Below, piece by piece: positions 52,747-61,586 of a DNA stretch of 64,000 bases (its first letter is position 1; every line of letters starts with the position of its first letter). Below the pieces are notes generated by a model, which made no database searches, had not been told where the DNA came from, and saw only the letters and a list, made by a program, of their open reading frames with translations. This stretch comes from an uncultured Myxococcales bacterium (lineage in GTDB: Bacteria; Myxococcota_A; UBA9042). The DNA is taken from the NCBI GenBank assembly GCA_903955385.1, contig CAJBNH010000031.1:1-64000 (forward strand). Reading direction: 5' to 3'. The translations under genes and the position numbers were made by a program.

Positions 52747-54970
52747 AGAACGCCCCGCCAACGACCGGGCGCCGATGACGGCGGCCGCACGACTGGCCCG
52801 CGGTCAGGCGCGGCTGAAGTGGATCATCCGGGTGATGAGCATCTGGCTGGTGTTCACGTTCGGTGCGGCGGTGTGGCATGTCACGCACGTCGAGACTTGG
52901 CGCAAGGACGCTGAGGGCAACATCACGTCGGTGACGCGCATTGAGACGCGCCGCGGCGACATCGTGGACCGCAACGGCGTAACTCTGGCGACCAGCCTGC
53001 GCGCCGACTCGGTGTCCGCGAACCCGTTGCGCGTGCTGCCCCGCAAGGTGAACCCGCACACGAAACCCGAGGCCACCAAGGAAGAAAACGCGGCCATGTG
53101 GCACGAGGTCTTCTCGCGTCCTGAGGTGGTCAAGATCCGCCATGAGGTCGCGGCGCGGATTGCGACCATCGTCGGCCTGCCGGAAAACGAGATCCGCGGC
53201 CGCCTGGATTCGGAATCGAGCTTCGTCTACTTGGCGCGCCATCTGGACGAGAAGACCTCGAAGGACCTGAGGGTGGCGCAGGCGAAGGGTCTGCTGCCGG
53301 GCGTGACCATCGAACCGGAGTTCGTGCGCTATTACCCGAACAACGCGCTGGCCGGCGCGCTGGTGGGACGCCCGACGCAGACCGGCAGCATCGAGGCCTC
53401 GTTCGACTATCTGCTGCGTGGCCAACAGGTCGAGCTGCGGACGTACAAGGACTCGACCTCGGCTGTGCTGCACGTGGACGGCGCTCCGGAGCCGGGGCTG
53501 TACCGCGGCCACAGTCTGGTGCTGACGATCGACGAGAAGATTCAGGCCGTTGCCGAGCACCACTTGGAAGCGGCGGTGCAGGAGTTCCAAGCCGAGTTCG
53601 CCGTGGCCGCCGTGATGGACGTGAACACGTCGGAAGTGCTCGCGCTTGCGGTCGCCCCGGGGGTGAACCCCAACGACTCGAAGAACAAGCCGAAGTACGG
53701 CTGGCACAACATCGCGATTGAGAATCAGTACGAGCCGGGCAGTACCTTCAAGGTCTTCACGCTCGCGTCGGCGCTGGAGGAGAAGGCCGTCACGCTCGAA
53801 GAGGTCATCCCAACCGGCGCGGGCTTTGTCGTGGGCAACAAGCTGATCAAGGACGACCACCCACACGGTCAGGTCACCGGTCTGCAGGCGCTGCAGGTCT
53901 CGTCCAACATCGCGATGGCCAAGATGGTCTTCCGCATGCCCAAGGAGAGGTTCCACGACTATCTCGTCAAGCTGGGGTTTGGTCGTCGCGTGGACCTGGG
54001 CATCCTGGGCGAGGGCGCCGGCCAGCTTGCGCAACCTGGCACTTGGCCGCGCATTCAGCACGCCAACATCGCGTTCGGCCAAGGCATTGCCGTGACGCCC
54101 CTGCAGATGGCAGCGGCCTACGCCGCACTCGCCAACGGCGGCACCTTCCGCCGACCGCGCATCATTCGCGACGAACTGAGCCCGGACCGCACCCACGATC
54201 GGCTGTTCCAGGTCGAGGCGGGTCGCCGGGTGTTCTCCCCCGAGACCTCGCGCAAGATGCTGTTGGCCATGGCCTCTGTGTGCGAGCCGCGCCACGGCGA
54301 GGGGACCCTGGGCGGCACCGGCACGCAAGCACGGGTTCCCAATCACCGCATGGGTGGCAAGACCGGCACGGCGCAGCAGGCGGCTCCCGGCGGCGGCTAC
54401 TCGGAAACGCACTGGATCTCGACGTTTGTCGGCGTCGTGCCGATCGAGAAGCCGCGGCTCGTCATCGTCGCACTCGTCGACACACCCAAGGCGACTTATC
54501 CCGGGTCGACCAAGGTGATGCGGTACGGCGGCTTGGTCGCTGCGCCGATCGCCCGTGAGATCGCTCGGTTCGCTCTGCCGTATCTGGGTGTGCCGCCCAG
54601 CCCCGGCGCGCCCTATCTCGACCGCAACGACCCCGACAAGGCCCGCCGCGAGGACGAGCAACGCAAGGTCATGGCGGACAAGGCTGCGGAGCCGCTGCTC
54701 GGAGTCGTCGCTGCTCGCGCGGCCGAGCCGACGGACGCGCTGCGCCCCGGTGAGGTCCGCGTCCCCGACGTGCGACGGCTGCCGATGCGTGTGGCGCGGG
54801 AGAAGCTGGCCACCGCCGGTCTGAAGCTCGAAGCCCGTGGCAGCGGCGTCGGTGCGACACAGGGGCCGCCGCCTGGCGCCGTGGTGCGTGCAGGATCGCT
54901 GATCCACGTGACTTTCCGCCGCCTCAGCGAGCAGGCCGACGTCCCCGGTCAGGAGGTCCAGGCGCTGTGA
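52727..54970 (+). CDS. ftsI: Division-specific transpeptidase FtsI (PBP3) with C-terminal PASTA domain
   Basis: This class B penicillin-binding protein crosslinks septal peptidoglycan. The 747 aa chain has one transmembrane helix (about residues 34-54), a pedestal domain beginning at RIETRRGDIVDRNG, and a transpeptidase domain with the serine in GSTFK (Ser339), SSN (392-394) and KTG (545-547). A PASTA domain follows (VRVPDVRRLPMRVAREKLATAG) near residues 680-740. PASTA in FtsI is usual in Gram-positives but also in deltaproteobacteria. AAGGAGGGG lies before the ATG at 52727. The stop overlaps murE-murF. Confidence 0.94.
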   Translation: MRAFFRKERPANDRAPMTAAARLARGQARLKWIIRVMSIWLVFTFGAAVWHVTHVETWRKDAEGNITSVTRIETRRGDIVDRNGVTLATSLRADSVSANPLRVLPRKVNPHTKPEATKEENAAMWHEVFSRPEVVKIRHEVAARIATIVGLPENEIRGRLDSESSFVYLARHLDEKTSKDLRVAQAKGLLPGVTIEPEFVRYYPNNALAGALVGRPTQTGSIEASFDYLLRGQQVELRTYKDSTSAVLHVDGAPEPGLYRGHSLVLTIDEKIQAVAEHHLEAAVQEFQAEFAVAAVMDVNTSEVLALAVAPGVNPNDSKNKPKYGWHNIAIENQYEPGSTFKVFTLASALEEKAVTLEEVIPTGAGFVVGNKLIKDDHPHGQVTGLQALQVSSNIAMAKMVFRMPKERFHDYLVKLGFGRRVDLGILGEGAGQLAQPGTWPRIQHANIAFGQGIAVTPLQMAAAYAALANGGTFRRPRIIRDELSPDRTHDRLFQVEAGRRVFSPETSRKMLLAMASVCEPRHGEGTLGGTGTQARVPNHRMGGKTGTAQQAAPGGGYSETHWISTFVGVVPIEKPRLVIVALVDTPKATYPGSTKVMRYGGLVAAPIAREIARFALPYLGVPPSPGAPYLDRNDPDKARREDEQRKVMADKAAEPLLGVVAARAAEPTDALRPGEVRVPDVRRLPMRVAREKLATAGLKLEARGSGVGATQGPPPGAVVRAGSLIHVTFRRLSEQADVPGQEVQAL

Positions 54971-57954
54971 TGCGACTCGACACGCTCATGCAGCAAGCCG
55001 GCGTGCGCGCCACGGCCTTGGAAGGTCGGTGGGCCGACGTCGAGGTTCGCGCCGTGGTCGCAGACTCGCGAAAGGTCGGCCCCGGCGCGTTGTTCGTCGC
55101 GTGCAGCGGTGCCCGCAGTCGCGGAGTCTCGTTTGCGGATCAAGCTGTTGCCGCGGGTGCCGTCGCACTGGTCGTCGATGAGCCGTTCTCGCACCCCCTC
55201 GTGCCGGTCCTGCAGGTGTCGGACGCCCGCGCGACGGTGGGACCGCTGGCCGCCGCGCTGTTGGGCCACCCCAGCCGCCACATGAAGGTCATCGGCGTGA
55301 CGGGAACCAACGGAAAGACAACGACTTCGGTGTTGATCGCGCAGCTGCTGACCGACGCGGGTCTGCGGGCCGCTGCGATTGGAACGCTGGGCGTCTGGAC
55401 CCCGGAAGGCACGCGGCCGGGCGCCCTGACCACGCCGGAGGCCCCGGACCTGCAGCGCCTGTTTGCCGAGCTGTTGGCTGAGGGCTTCACGCACGTCGCG
55501 ATGGAGGTCAGCTCGCACGCCGTCGACCAACACCGGGTCGCGGGTGTGCGGTTCGCGACGGCCGCGTGGACCAACCTGAGCCGCGACCACCTTGACTACC
55601 ACGGCACGATGCAGGCGTATGCGGCGGCCAAGGCGCGGCTGTTCACCGACCTGCTGCCGCCCGACGCGCTGGGATTCGTGAATGCCGACGACCCCTTCAG
55701 CCGCGCCGTCCACGAGTCGGGACATGCGCTGGGCTGGACGTTTGCCGACGCCCCCGGCGCCGAGATTCGGGTCGAGTTGCTGCGCAGCGATGCCGACGGC
55801 ATTGGGCTGCGGATCCACGGCGCCGACGGTGCGTTCGAGCTGCACGCGCCGCTGGTCGGTCGCCACAACGCCGAGAATCTGGTGGCCGCCGCGCTGACCT
55901 GTCGCGCACTGGGCCTCGACGAGACCGTGATTGCCAAGGCCTGTCGAACGTTGCGGGCTCCGCGCGGTCGGCTCGAGCCCGTGCCGAACGGTCTGGGCGC
56001 CTTGGTGGTGGTCGACTATGCCCACACGCCCGACGCGCTGGAGAAGGCGTTCGCGGCGCTGCGGCCACTTGTGGCGAAGAACCGCAAGCTTGTCGCGGTG
56101 TTCGGATGCGGCGGTGATCGAGACCAGGGCAAGCGGCCCCTGATGGGCGAGGTGTCTGCGCGACTGGCCGACCTGAGCATCGCGACGTCCGATAATCCTC
56201 GGTCGGAGCAACCGCTGGCGATTCTAGGCGAGATCGAGCGGGGACTGGTCGATGCGGGTGCCGTGAAGCTGCAACGGCTGGTGCCGTCGGCGCTGGCGGC
56301 CCTGAACGGACGCGCCGGCTACGCCATCGAAGCGGACCGCGACTTGGCGATCCAACGCGCCGTCGGCGTCTTGCAGATGGGGGACGTTCTGGTGATTGCG
56401 GGCAAGGGACACGAGGTCACGCAGACGATGGGGAGCGAAGTGCGGCCGTTCGACGACGCTGCGGTCGCCGCGGGCTGGCTGGCGCAGCGCAGGACGCAGT
56501 CCACGACGGCGTCGACGTCCACGGGCTTCGCGTTCACCGGACCGAGCGCCCACGCGGCGACGGGAGGCGCGCTTCGCGTCGCCGGCCGACGAACCACGCA
56601 CGTGCTGTGCACCGACAGTCGACTGTTGGAGGACGGCGCGCTGTTCGTGGCCCTGCCCGGCGAACGCTTTGATGGCGCGGACTTCCTGGCCGAGGCGGTG
56701 ACGCGCGGCGCAGCAGGCCTGGTGTGCGCGCAGGGCCGCGGAGACGCGGTGGCCGCCGACGCCGAGACGGCCGGGGCCTTCCTGATCGAGGTCGCGGATC
56801 CCCTGTTGGCGCTTGGCGATCTGGCCCGCGCTCACCGCCTTCGCTTCGAGCCTCTGGTCGTCGGCGTGACCGGGTCGAACGGCAAGACCACCACCAAGGA
56901 ACTGACCGCACTTGCGCTCGCGTCCTTGGGTCCCGTGCTGGCCACTCGCGGCAACTTCAACAATCGAATTGGTGTGCCGCTGACGCTCGCGGGCCTTGCG
57001 CCGCAGCATCGCGCTGCCGTGGTCGAGATGGGCATGAGCGAACCCGGCGAGATCGCCGAGCTTTGCCGTCAGGCGCGGCCGCAGTTGGGCATCGTCACCA
57101 GCGTTGCCGAGGCGCATCTGGGCGGTCTGGGCTCGATCGAGCACATCGCCGACGAGAAGGCAGCGCTGCTGCGGTCACTGCCGGCTGATGGCGTCGCGAT
57201 TGTGCCCGCCGACGAGCCGCTGCTCCTATCGCACGCGGCCGGTCTGTCGTGTCGCGTGATCCGCTTCGGCCAGACCGCGGACGCCGATGTGCGGCCGGAT
57301 GGCGTGGTGACGGTCGACGGCCTGTCGCAGCGGTTCACGGCCAACGTGGCTGGCACGCGGGTCGAAGTGGTCCTGCCCGGTCTGGGCGTGCACCTTGCAC
57401 ACAACGCGTTGGGGGCACTTGCGGTCGCCCTCGCGGCGGGCGCTGACCTGCACGCGGCGGCCCAAGCGCTGTCCCGCTATGTCCCCGTCGGCCAACGCAT
57501 GTTGCCGTCTCGCATTGGGAATTGGCTGGTGCTCGAGGATTGCTACAACGCCAATCCGCGTTCCACCGAGGTCGCGCTCGACACCTTGGCGACGCTGCCC
57601 GGTCCGCGTGTTGCGGTGCTGGGGTCGATGCTTGAGCTGGGTCCGACCGGTCCTGCGCTGCACACACGCGTCGGGGCGCACGCAGGCCGCATCGTCGATC
57701 TGCTTGTAATCCTGGGTGATTTCTCTGCCGCCTATGCCTCTGGCGCCCGTTCGACCGGGCTGGATGCAGCCTCTGTCGCGGTCGTCGCGGACCCAGCCGC
57801 CGCCGCCCAAGCCATCGCCGCCCGCTTTCCGGGCACGGCAACCCTGCTGGTCAAGGGCTCTCGCGGCGCGCGCATGGAACGCGTCGTCGCCGAGCTGCGC
57901 GCCCTCGCCCCCGCCCCCATCCCCGGCCCCGAGGCCGAACCCGGGAGGTCCTAG
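54970..57954 (+). CDS. murE-murF: Fused MurE-MurF ligase
   Basis: This one 994 aa frame carries two Mur ligases. The MurE part (about residues 1-510) has DSRKVGPGALFVA, the P-loop VTGTNGKTTT (110-119), the lysine-containing YAAAKARLF, and DNPRSEQP (from residue 408), where DNPR is typical for meso-diaminopimelate addition. The MurF part (about 530-994) has DSRLLEDGALFVALPGERFDG, a second P-loop VTGSNGKTTTK (about 633-643), and NFNNRIGVPLTL. The join is a 40-residue Ser/Thr/Ala linker. No frameshift is visible. MurE-MurF fusions are known in Bordetella. The ATG at 54970 overlaps the ftsI stop. Confidence 0.93.
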   Translation: MRLDTLMQQAGVRATALEGRWADVEVRAVVADSRKVGPGALFVACSGARSRGVSFADQAVAAGAVALVVDEPFSHPLVPVLQVSDARATVGPLAAALLGHPSRHMKVIGVTGTNGKTTTSVLIAQLLTDAGLRAAAIGTLGVWTPEGTRPGALTTPEAPDLQRLFAELLAEGFTHVAMEVSSHAVDQHRVAGVRFATAAWTNLSRDHLDYHGTMQAYAAAKARLFTDLLPPDALGFVNADDPFSRAVHESGHALGWTFADAPGAEIRVELLRSDADGIGLRIHGADGAFELHAPLVGRHNAENLVAAALTCRALGLDETVIAKACRTLRAPRGRLEPVPNGLGALVVVDYAHTPDALEKAFAALRPLVAKNRKLVAVFGCGGDRDQGKRPLMGEVSARLADLSIATSDNPRSEQPLAILGEIERGLVDAGAVKLQRLVPSALAALNGRAGYAIEADRDLAIQRAVGVLQMGDVLVIAGKGHEVTQTMGSEVRPFDDAAVAAGWLAQRRTQSTTASTSTGFAFTGPSAHAATGGALRVAGRRTTHVLCTDSRLLEDGALFVALPGERFDGADFLAEAVTRGAAGLVCAQGRGDAVAADAETAGAFLIEVADPLLALGDLARAHRLRFEPLVVGVTGSNGKTTTKELTALALASLGPVLATRGNFNNRIGVPLTLAGLAPQHRAAVVEMGMSEPGEIAELCRQARPQLGIVTSVAEAHLGGLGSIEHIADEKAALLRSLPADGVAIVPADEPLLLSHAAGLSCRVIRFGQTADADVRPDGVVTVDGLSQRFTANVAGTRVEVVLPGLGVHLAHNALGALAVALAAGADLHAAAQALSRYVPVGQRMLPSRIGNWLVLEDCYNANPRSTEVALDTLATLPGPRVAVLGSMLELGPTGPALHTRVGAHAGRIVDLLVILGDFSAAYASGARSTGLDAASVAVVADPAAAAQAIAARFPGTATLLVKGSRGARMERVVAELRALAPAPIPGPEAEPGRS

Positions 57955-59064
57955 GTGTTTCTTTGGCTATCCGAGCTGCTGCGGGCCGATTTCGGTCCCC
58001 TCAATGTCTTCCGCTATGTCACCTTCCGTTCGATCGGAGCGATGGCGACCTCCCTTTTGATCGCGATGGCGCTGTTCCCGTGGTTCATTCGGCTGCTGCA
58101 GCAGAAGCAGATCGGCCAGGTGGTTCGCGCCGATGGCCCGCAGTCGCACTTCTCCAAGGCCGGCACCCCCACCATGGGCGGCGTCCTGCTGCTGGTGGCG
58201 ATGGGGCTGTCGACGCTGCTTTGGGCGGATCTGCACAACCCCTTCATCTGGCTGACGCTCGGCATCACGCTGATCTACGGTATCTTGGGCTTTCTGGACG
58301 ACTGGCTGAAGATCCGCGACCGCAGCTCCAAGGGCGTGACCGGCAAGCAGAAGCTGGCCGTTCAGTTCGGCGCGGCCCTGCTGTTCTTCGGCCTGCTGTA
58401 CGGCGGCTTTCTGGGCACGAGCCTGGCCGACACGCGGCTGTATCTGCCGTTTGCCAGCGCACAGGTCATCCACATCACGATTCCGTGGTGGGTGTACGCC
58501 GTGTTTGCCTCGGTGGTCGTTGTCGGCACGTCGAACACGGTGAACCTGACGGACGGTTTGGACGGTTTGGCGATCGGCCCCGTCATCATTTCCGCCCTGA
58601 CGCTGGCGGCACTGTGCTACTTGGGTGGTGCGAAGTTCGGCGAGTTCGAAGTCGCAAAGTACCTGTTGATCCCGGCAGTTCCCGGCGCTCAGGAGCTTGC
58701 GGTCCTGGGCGCTGCCATCATCGGCGCCGGCATCGGCTTCCTTTGGTACAACACCTATCCCGCACTCGTCTTCATGGGCGATGTGGGCGCTTTGGCCCTG
58801 GGCGGCGCGCTGGGCATGGTCGCCGTCTTCAGCAAGAACGAGCTGTTGTCCGTCGTGATCAACGGCCTGTTCGTCGTCGAAGGCGTCAGCGTCATCGCGC
58901 AAACGACGTCCTTCAAGCTCACGGGCAAGCGTGTGTTGCGCATGGCCCCCGTCCACCACCACTTCGAGAAGCTCGGCTGGCCCGAACCCCGGGTCACGGT
59001 TCGCTTTTGGATCATCTCCATCATGTTGGCATTGGTCGCTTTGGCCAGCCTGAAGTTGAGGTAG
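57955..59064 (+). CDS. mraY: Phospho-MurNAc-pentapeptide translocase MraY
   Basis: MraY makes lipid I by moving phospho-MurNAc-pentapeptide onto undecaprenyl phosphate. This 369 aa polytopic protein has the expected ten membrane segments and the motifs DDWLKIRDRSSKGVTGKQK, NTVNLTDGLDGLAIG, FMGDVGALALGG and MAPVHHHFEKLGW. The GTG start directly follows the murF stop (TAG|GTG) with GGGAGG upstream. It is followed six bases after its stop by ftsW; murD, which usually lies between them, is missing. Confidence 0.95.
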   Translation: MFLWLSELLRADFGPLNVFRYVTFRSIGAMATSLLIAMALFPWFIRLLQQKQIGQVVRADGPQSHFSKAGTPTMGGVLLLVAMGLSTLLWADLHNPFIWLTLGITLIYGILGFLDDWLKIRDRSSKGVTGKQKLAVQFGAALLFFGLLYGGFLGTSLADTRLYLPFASAQVIHITIPWWVYAVFASVVVVGTSNTVNLTDGLDGLAIGPVIISALTLAALCYLGGAKFGEFEVAKYLLIPAVPGAQELAVLGAAIIGAGIGFLWYNTYPALVFMGDVGALALGGALGMVAVFSKNELLSVVINGLFVVEGVSVIAQTTSFKLTGKRVLRMAPVHHHFEKLGWPEPRVTVRFWIISIMLALVALASLKLR

Positions 59065-59070
59065 TCGCCC

Positions 59071-60477
59071 ATGTCGCCCGTCACGGCGCCCGGCGCCCAG
59101 GACATCGCAGACCTCGACGTGCAGACCGAGGACACCCCGCTCGACGGCGAAACGTCGGCCGAGTACGGGTCTACCCGCGTCATGCCGCCGCCGGACCTGC
59201 CCCGCAGCGACGCCGCGCCCGTGCCGGTGCCGGTCGGGATGGACTGGAGGCTGTTCGCCGCGGTGGTCGGCCTGATGACGATGGGCGTGGTGATGGCGTT
59301 CTCGGCGTCGGTGTTCGTGGCCCTGCACCAGCACAACGGCAACGAAACCTACTTCCTGACGCGGCATCTCCAACACATCAGCGTGGCGCTGGTGATGATG
59401 ATGGTGGGCGTGCATGTGCCGTATCAGTTCTGGCGCAAGGCCGCGTACCCCATTCTCGTCTTCTGCATTCTGATGCTGGTCGCGCTGATGGTGCTGCCTC
59501 AGACGCCCAACCCGATCGCCTATGCCGACACGGTGAACAAGGCCACCCGCTGGCTGGTGCTGTTCAAGGTGCGACTGCAGCCCAGCGAGCTCGTGAAGTT
59601 CGCGTTCGTGCTGTACCTGGCCAACTCGCTGACGAAGAAGGCCGCTTCGAACGCCATGGAGTCGTTCACGGTCGGGTTCCTGCCGCACCTGCTGGTGTGG
59701 GGGCTCGTGTTCCTGATGTGCATGTGGCAGCCCGACCTCGGGACCGGCATCGTGCTGGCCGTCCTCGTGTTCGCCATGACGTTCATCGCCGGGCTGAACA
59801 AGATCTACCTCGTGTCGCTGGGTGCGGTGGGGATTTCGGGTCTGATGGCCATCGTGCTGATCAGCCCAATGCGGTTCAGGCGCTTGGTCGCGTTCTTGAA
59901 CCCGGAGCTCTACCGCGACGGCGCGGGGTTCCAGCTGTTCAACGGTCGTCTCGCCATCGCCACCGGCGGCTGGTTCGGCAACGGCTTGGGGCTCTCGCGA
60001 CAGAAGCTCGGCTTCGTCCCCGAAGCGCACACCGACTTCATCCTCTCGATCATCGCGGAAGAGTTTGGCTTGGTCGGCGTCGCCCTGATCGCCCTGACGT
60101 TCCTGTACGTTCTGCGCCGCGGCGCCCGCATCGCCCTGCGCGGCCGCGATGAGTTCGGCCGATTGCTGGCGACGGGCATCACCGTGCTGCTGGGCACCCA
60201 GGCCGCGATCAACTTCGGCGTCGTCATGGGCACGCTGCCGACCAAGGGGCTGACGCTGCCGTTTGTGTCGCACGGCGGCTCGTCGCTGATGGCTTTGTCG
60301 CTCGCCGTCGGCGTGCTGCTGAACGTGGGCCGCGGCGGCAATCCCGACCATGACGTACAACTGCCACCAATGCCTCGCCTTCCTTGGCGCCGCCGCTCCC
60401 GCAGCGGCGTGCCTGCCAACGTGCGGACCGGCAACACCCGCGTGACGCGCGTCACGACGACGGGAGGGACGCCATGA
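59071..60477 (+). CDS. ftsW: Division lipid II polymerase FtsW
   Basis: FtsW is the SEDS glycosyltransferase that makes septal glycan with FtsI. The 468 aa protein has an N-terminal cytoplasmic Pro/Asp-rich extension of about 55 residues before ten membrane segments. Motifs are RLQPSELVKFAFVLY, the long loop ending in HTDFILSIIAEEFGLVG (with the conserved Glu), and GTLPTKGLTLPFVSHGGSSL. The C-terminal tail is Arg-rich. Its stop overlaps murG by four bases (ATGA), so it is coupled to lipid II synthesis. Confidence 0.95.
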   Translation: MSPVTAPGAQDIADLDVQTEDTPLDGETSAEYGSTRVMPPPDLPRSDAAPVPVPVGMDWRLFAAVVGLMTMGVVMAFSASVFVALHQHNGNETYFLTRHLQHISVALVMMMVGVHVPYQFWRKAAYPILVFCILMLVALMVLPQTPNPIAYADTVNKATRWLVLFKVRLQPSELVKFAFVLYLANSLTKKAASNAMESFTVGFLPHLLVWGLVFLMCMWQPDLGTGIVLAVLVFAMTFIAGLNKIYLVSLGAVGISGLMAIVLISPMRFRRLVAFLNPELYRDGAGFQLFNGRLAIATGGWFGNGLGLSRQKLGFVPEAHTDFILSIIAEEFGLVGVALIALTFLYVLRRGARIALRGRDEFGRLLATGITVLLGTQAAINFGVVMGTLPTKGLTLPFVSHGGSSLMALSLAVGVLLNVGRGGNPDHDVQLPPMPRLPWRRRSRSGVPANVRTGNTRVTRVTTTGGTP

Positions 60478-61586
60478 CGACGCCTCACGCTGTCCCCACC
60501 AAGATCGTGCTCGCAGGCGGCGGCACGGGCGGCCACGTCACGCCAGCACTGGCCATTGCCGACGCCATCCGTGCCCAGTATCCCGCGACGGAAATCCTGT
60601 TCGTCGGTACCCCGCAAGGTCTCGAGGCCACGCTGGTGCCGCGACGCGGCTACCGCATCGAGCTCGTCGCCGGTTCGCGGCTGGTCGGCGGCGGTCTGGG
60701 CAGCAAAGTCAAGGGGTTGCAGTCGCTTGCGGCGGGCATCCTTGCGGCCCGTCGCATCCTTGCGGCAGAGCGGCCCAACGTCGTGCTCGGCGTGGGCGGC
60801 TACGCCTCTGGCGCGGCACTGCTGGCGGCGCGGAGCTTGGGGCTGCCGACGGCCATCCACGAGTCCAACGCCGTCCCGGGCCTGACGAATCGCGTTCTGG
60901 GCGCGCTGGTCGACCGGGTGTACCTGGGCTTTGAGGCCGCCGCGCGCGACTTCCCGCAGGAGGTGTCGCTGCTGTCGGGCAACCCGGTGCGGGCCGAAAT
61001 CGCCGCGGTGGGTGCCGGTCGCCAGCTGCCGCACGACCGCCCGGTGCGTGTGCTGGTCGTGGGCGGCTCGCAAGGGTCGCAATTCCTCAACGAGCGTGTG
61101 CCGGACCTGCTGGGTCTGGTGGCCGCTGCGGGCGTGGAGCTCGAGGTCCGCCACCAGGTCGGCAAGCTCGAGGCGGCCCCGGTGGAGCAGCGGTATGCCG
61201 AAGCCGGTCTGGAGGCCACGGTTGCGGGCTTCATCGACGACATGGCGGGCGCGTATGCCTGGGCCGACTTCGCGGTGACGCGGTCGGGCTCCGGGACGGT
61301 GGCCGAGCTTGCCGCGGCCGGTCTGCCCGCCCTGCTGGTGCCGTTCCCCCACGCCGCCGGAGATCACCAGGCCGCCAACGCAAAGGCCTTTGTCGACGCC
61401 GGTGCGGGAGCTTGGGTGCGTCAGGCGAAGTGGCAGGCGCCTGACCTTGCCGAGTGGATCGTGGGCCTGTTCCGCGACCCCACGGTGTGGCAGCGCACCT
61501 CAGATTCCGCCCGTCGACTCGGTGCGCGCGACGCTGCCCGCGCGATCGCGCTGGACTGCGCCACGTGGCTGGAGGGGGGATGCTGA
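60474..61586 (+). CDS. murG: Lipid II synthase MurG
   Basis: MurG adds GlcNAc from UDP-GlcNAc to lipid I on the inner face of the membrane. The 370 aa product has the GGGTGGHVTPALAIA loop, the VLGVGGYASGAALLAA and IHESNAVPGLTNR motifs, the second domain GGSQGSQFLNERVP, and the donor-binding RSGSGTVAELAAAGLPALLVPFPHAAGDHQ. GGGAGG is upstream of the ATG at 60474, which overlaps the ftsW stop. It is followed directly by ftsQ; murC, murB and ddl, often found here, are absent. Confidence 0.96.
   Translation: MTTPHAVPTKIVLAGGGTGGHVTPALAIADAIRAQYPATEILFVGTPQGLEATLVPRRGYRIELVAGSRLVGGGLGSKVKGLQSLAAGILAARRILAAERPNVVLGVGGYASGAALLAARSLGLPTAIHESNAVPGLTNRVLGALVDRVYLGFEAAARDFPQEVSLLSGNPVRAEIAAVGAGRQLPHDRPVRVLVVGGSQGSQFLNERVPDLLGLVAAAGVELEVRHQVGKLEAAPVEQRYAEAGLEATVAGFIDDMAGAYAWADFAVTRSGSGTVAELAAAGLPALLVPFPHAAGDHQAANAKAFVDAGAGAWVRQAKWQAPDLAEWIVGLFRDPTVWQRTSDSARRLGARDAARAIALDCATWLEGGC

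Noticed and set aside
57967-60360. Long minus-strand open frame opposite mraY and ftsW
   Set aside because: This is a shadow frame. The plus-strand genes have unmistakable motifs in the same bases, and the antisense product is His/Gln/Arg-rich low complexity.
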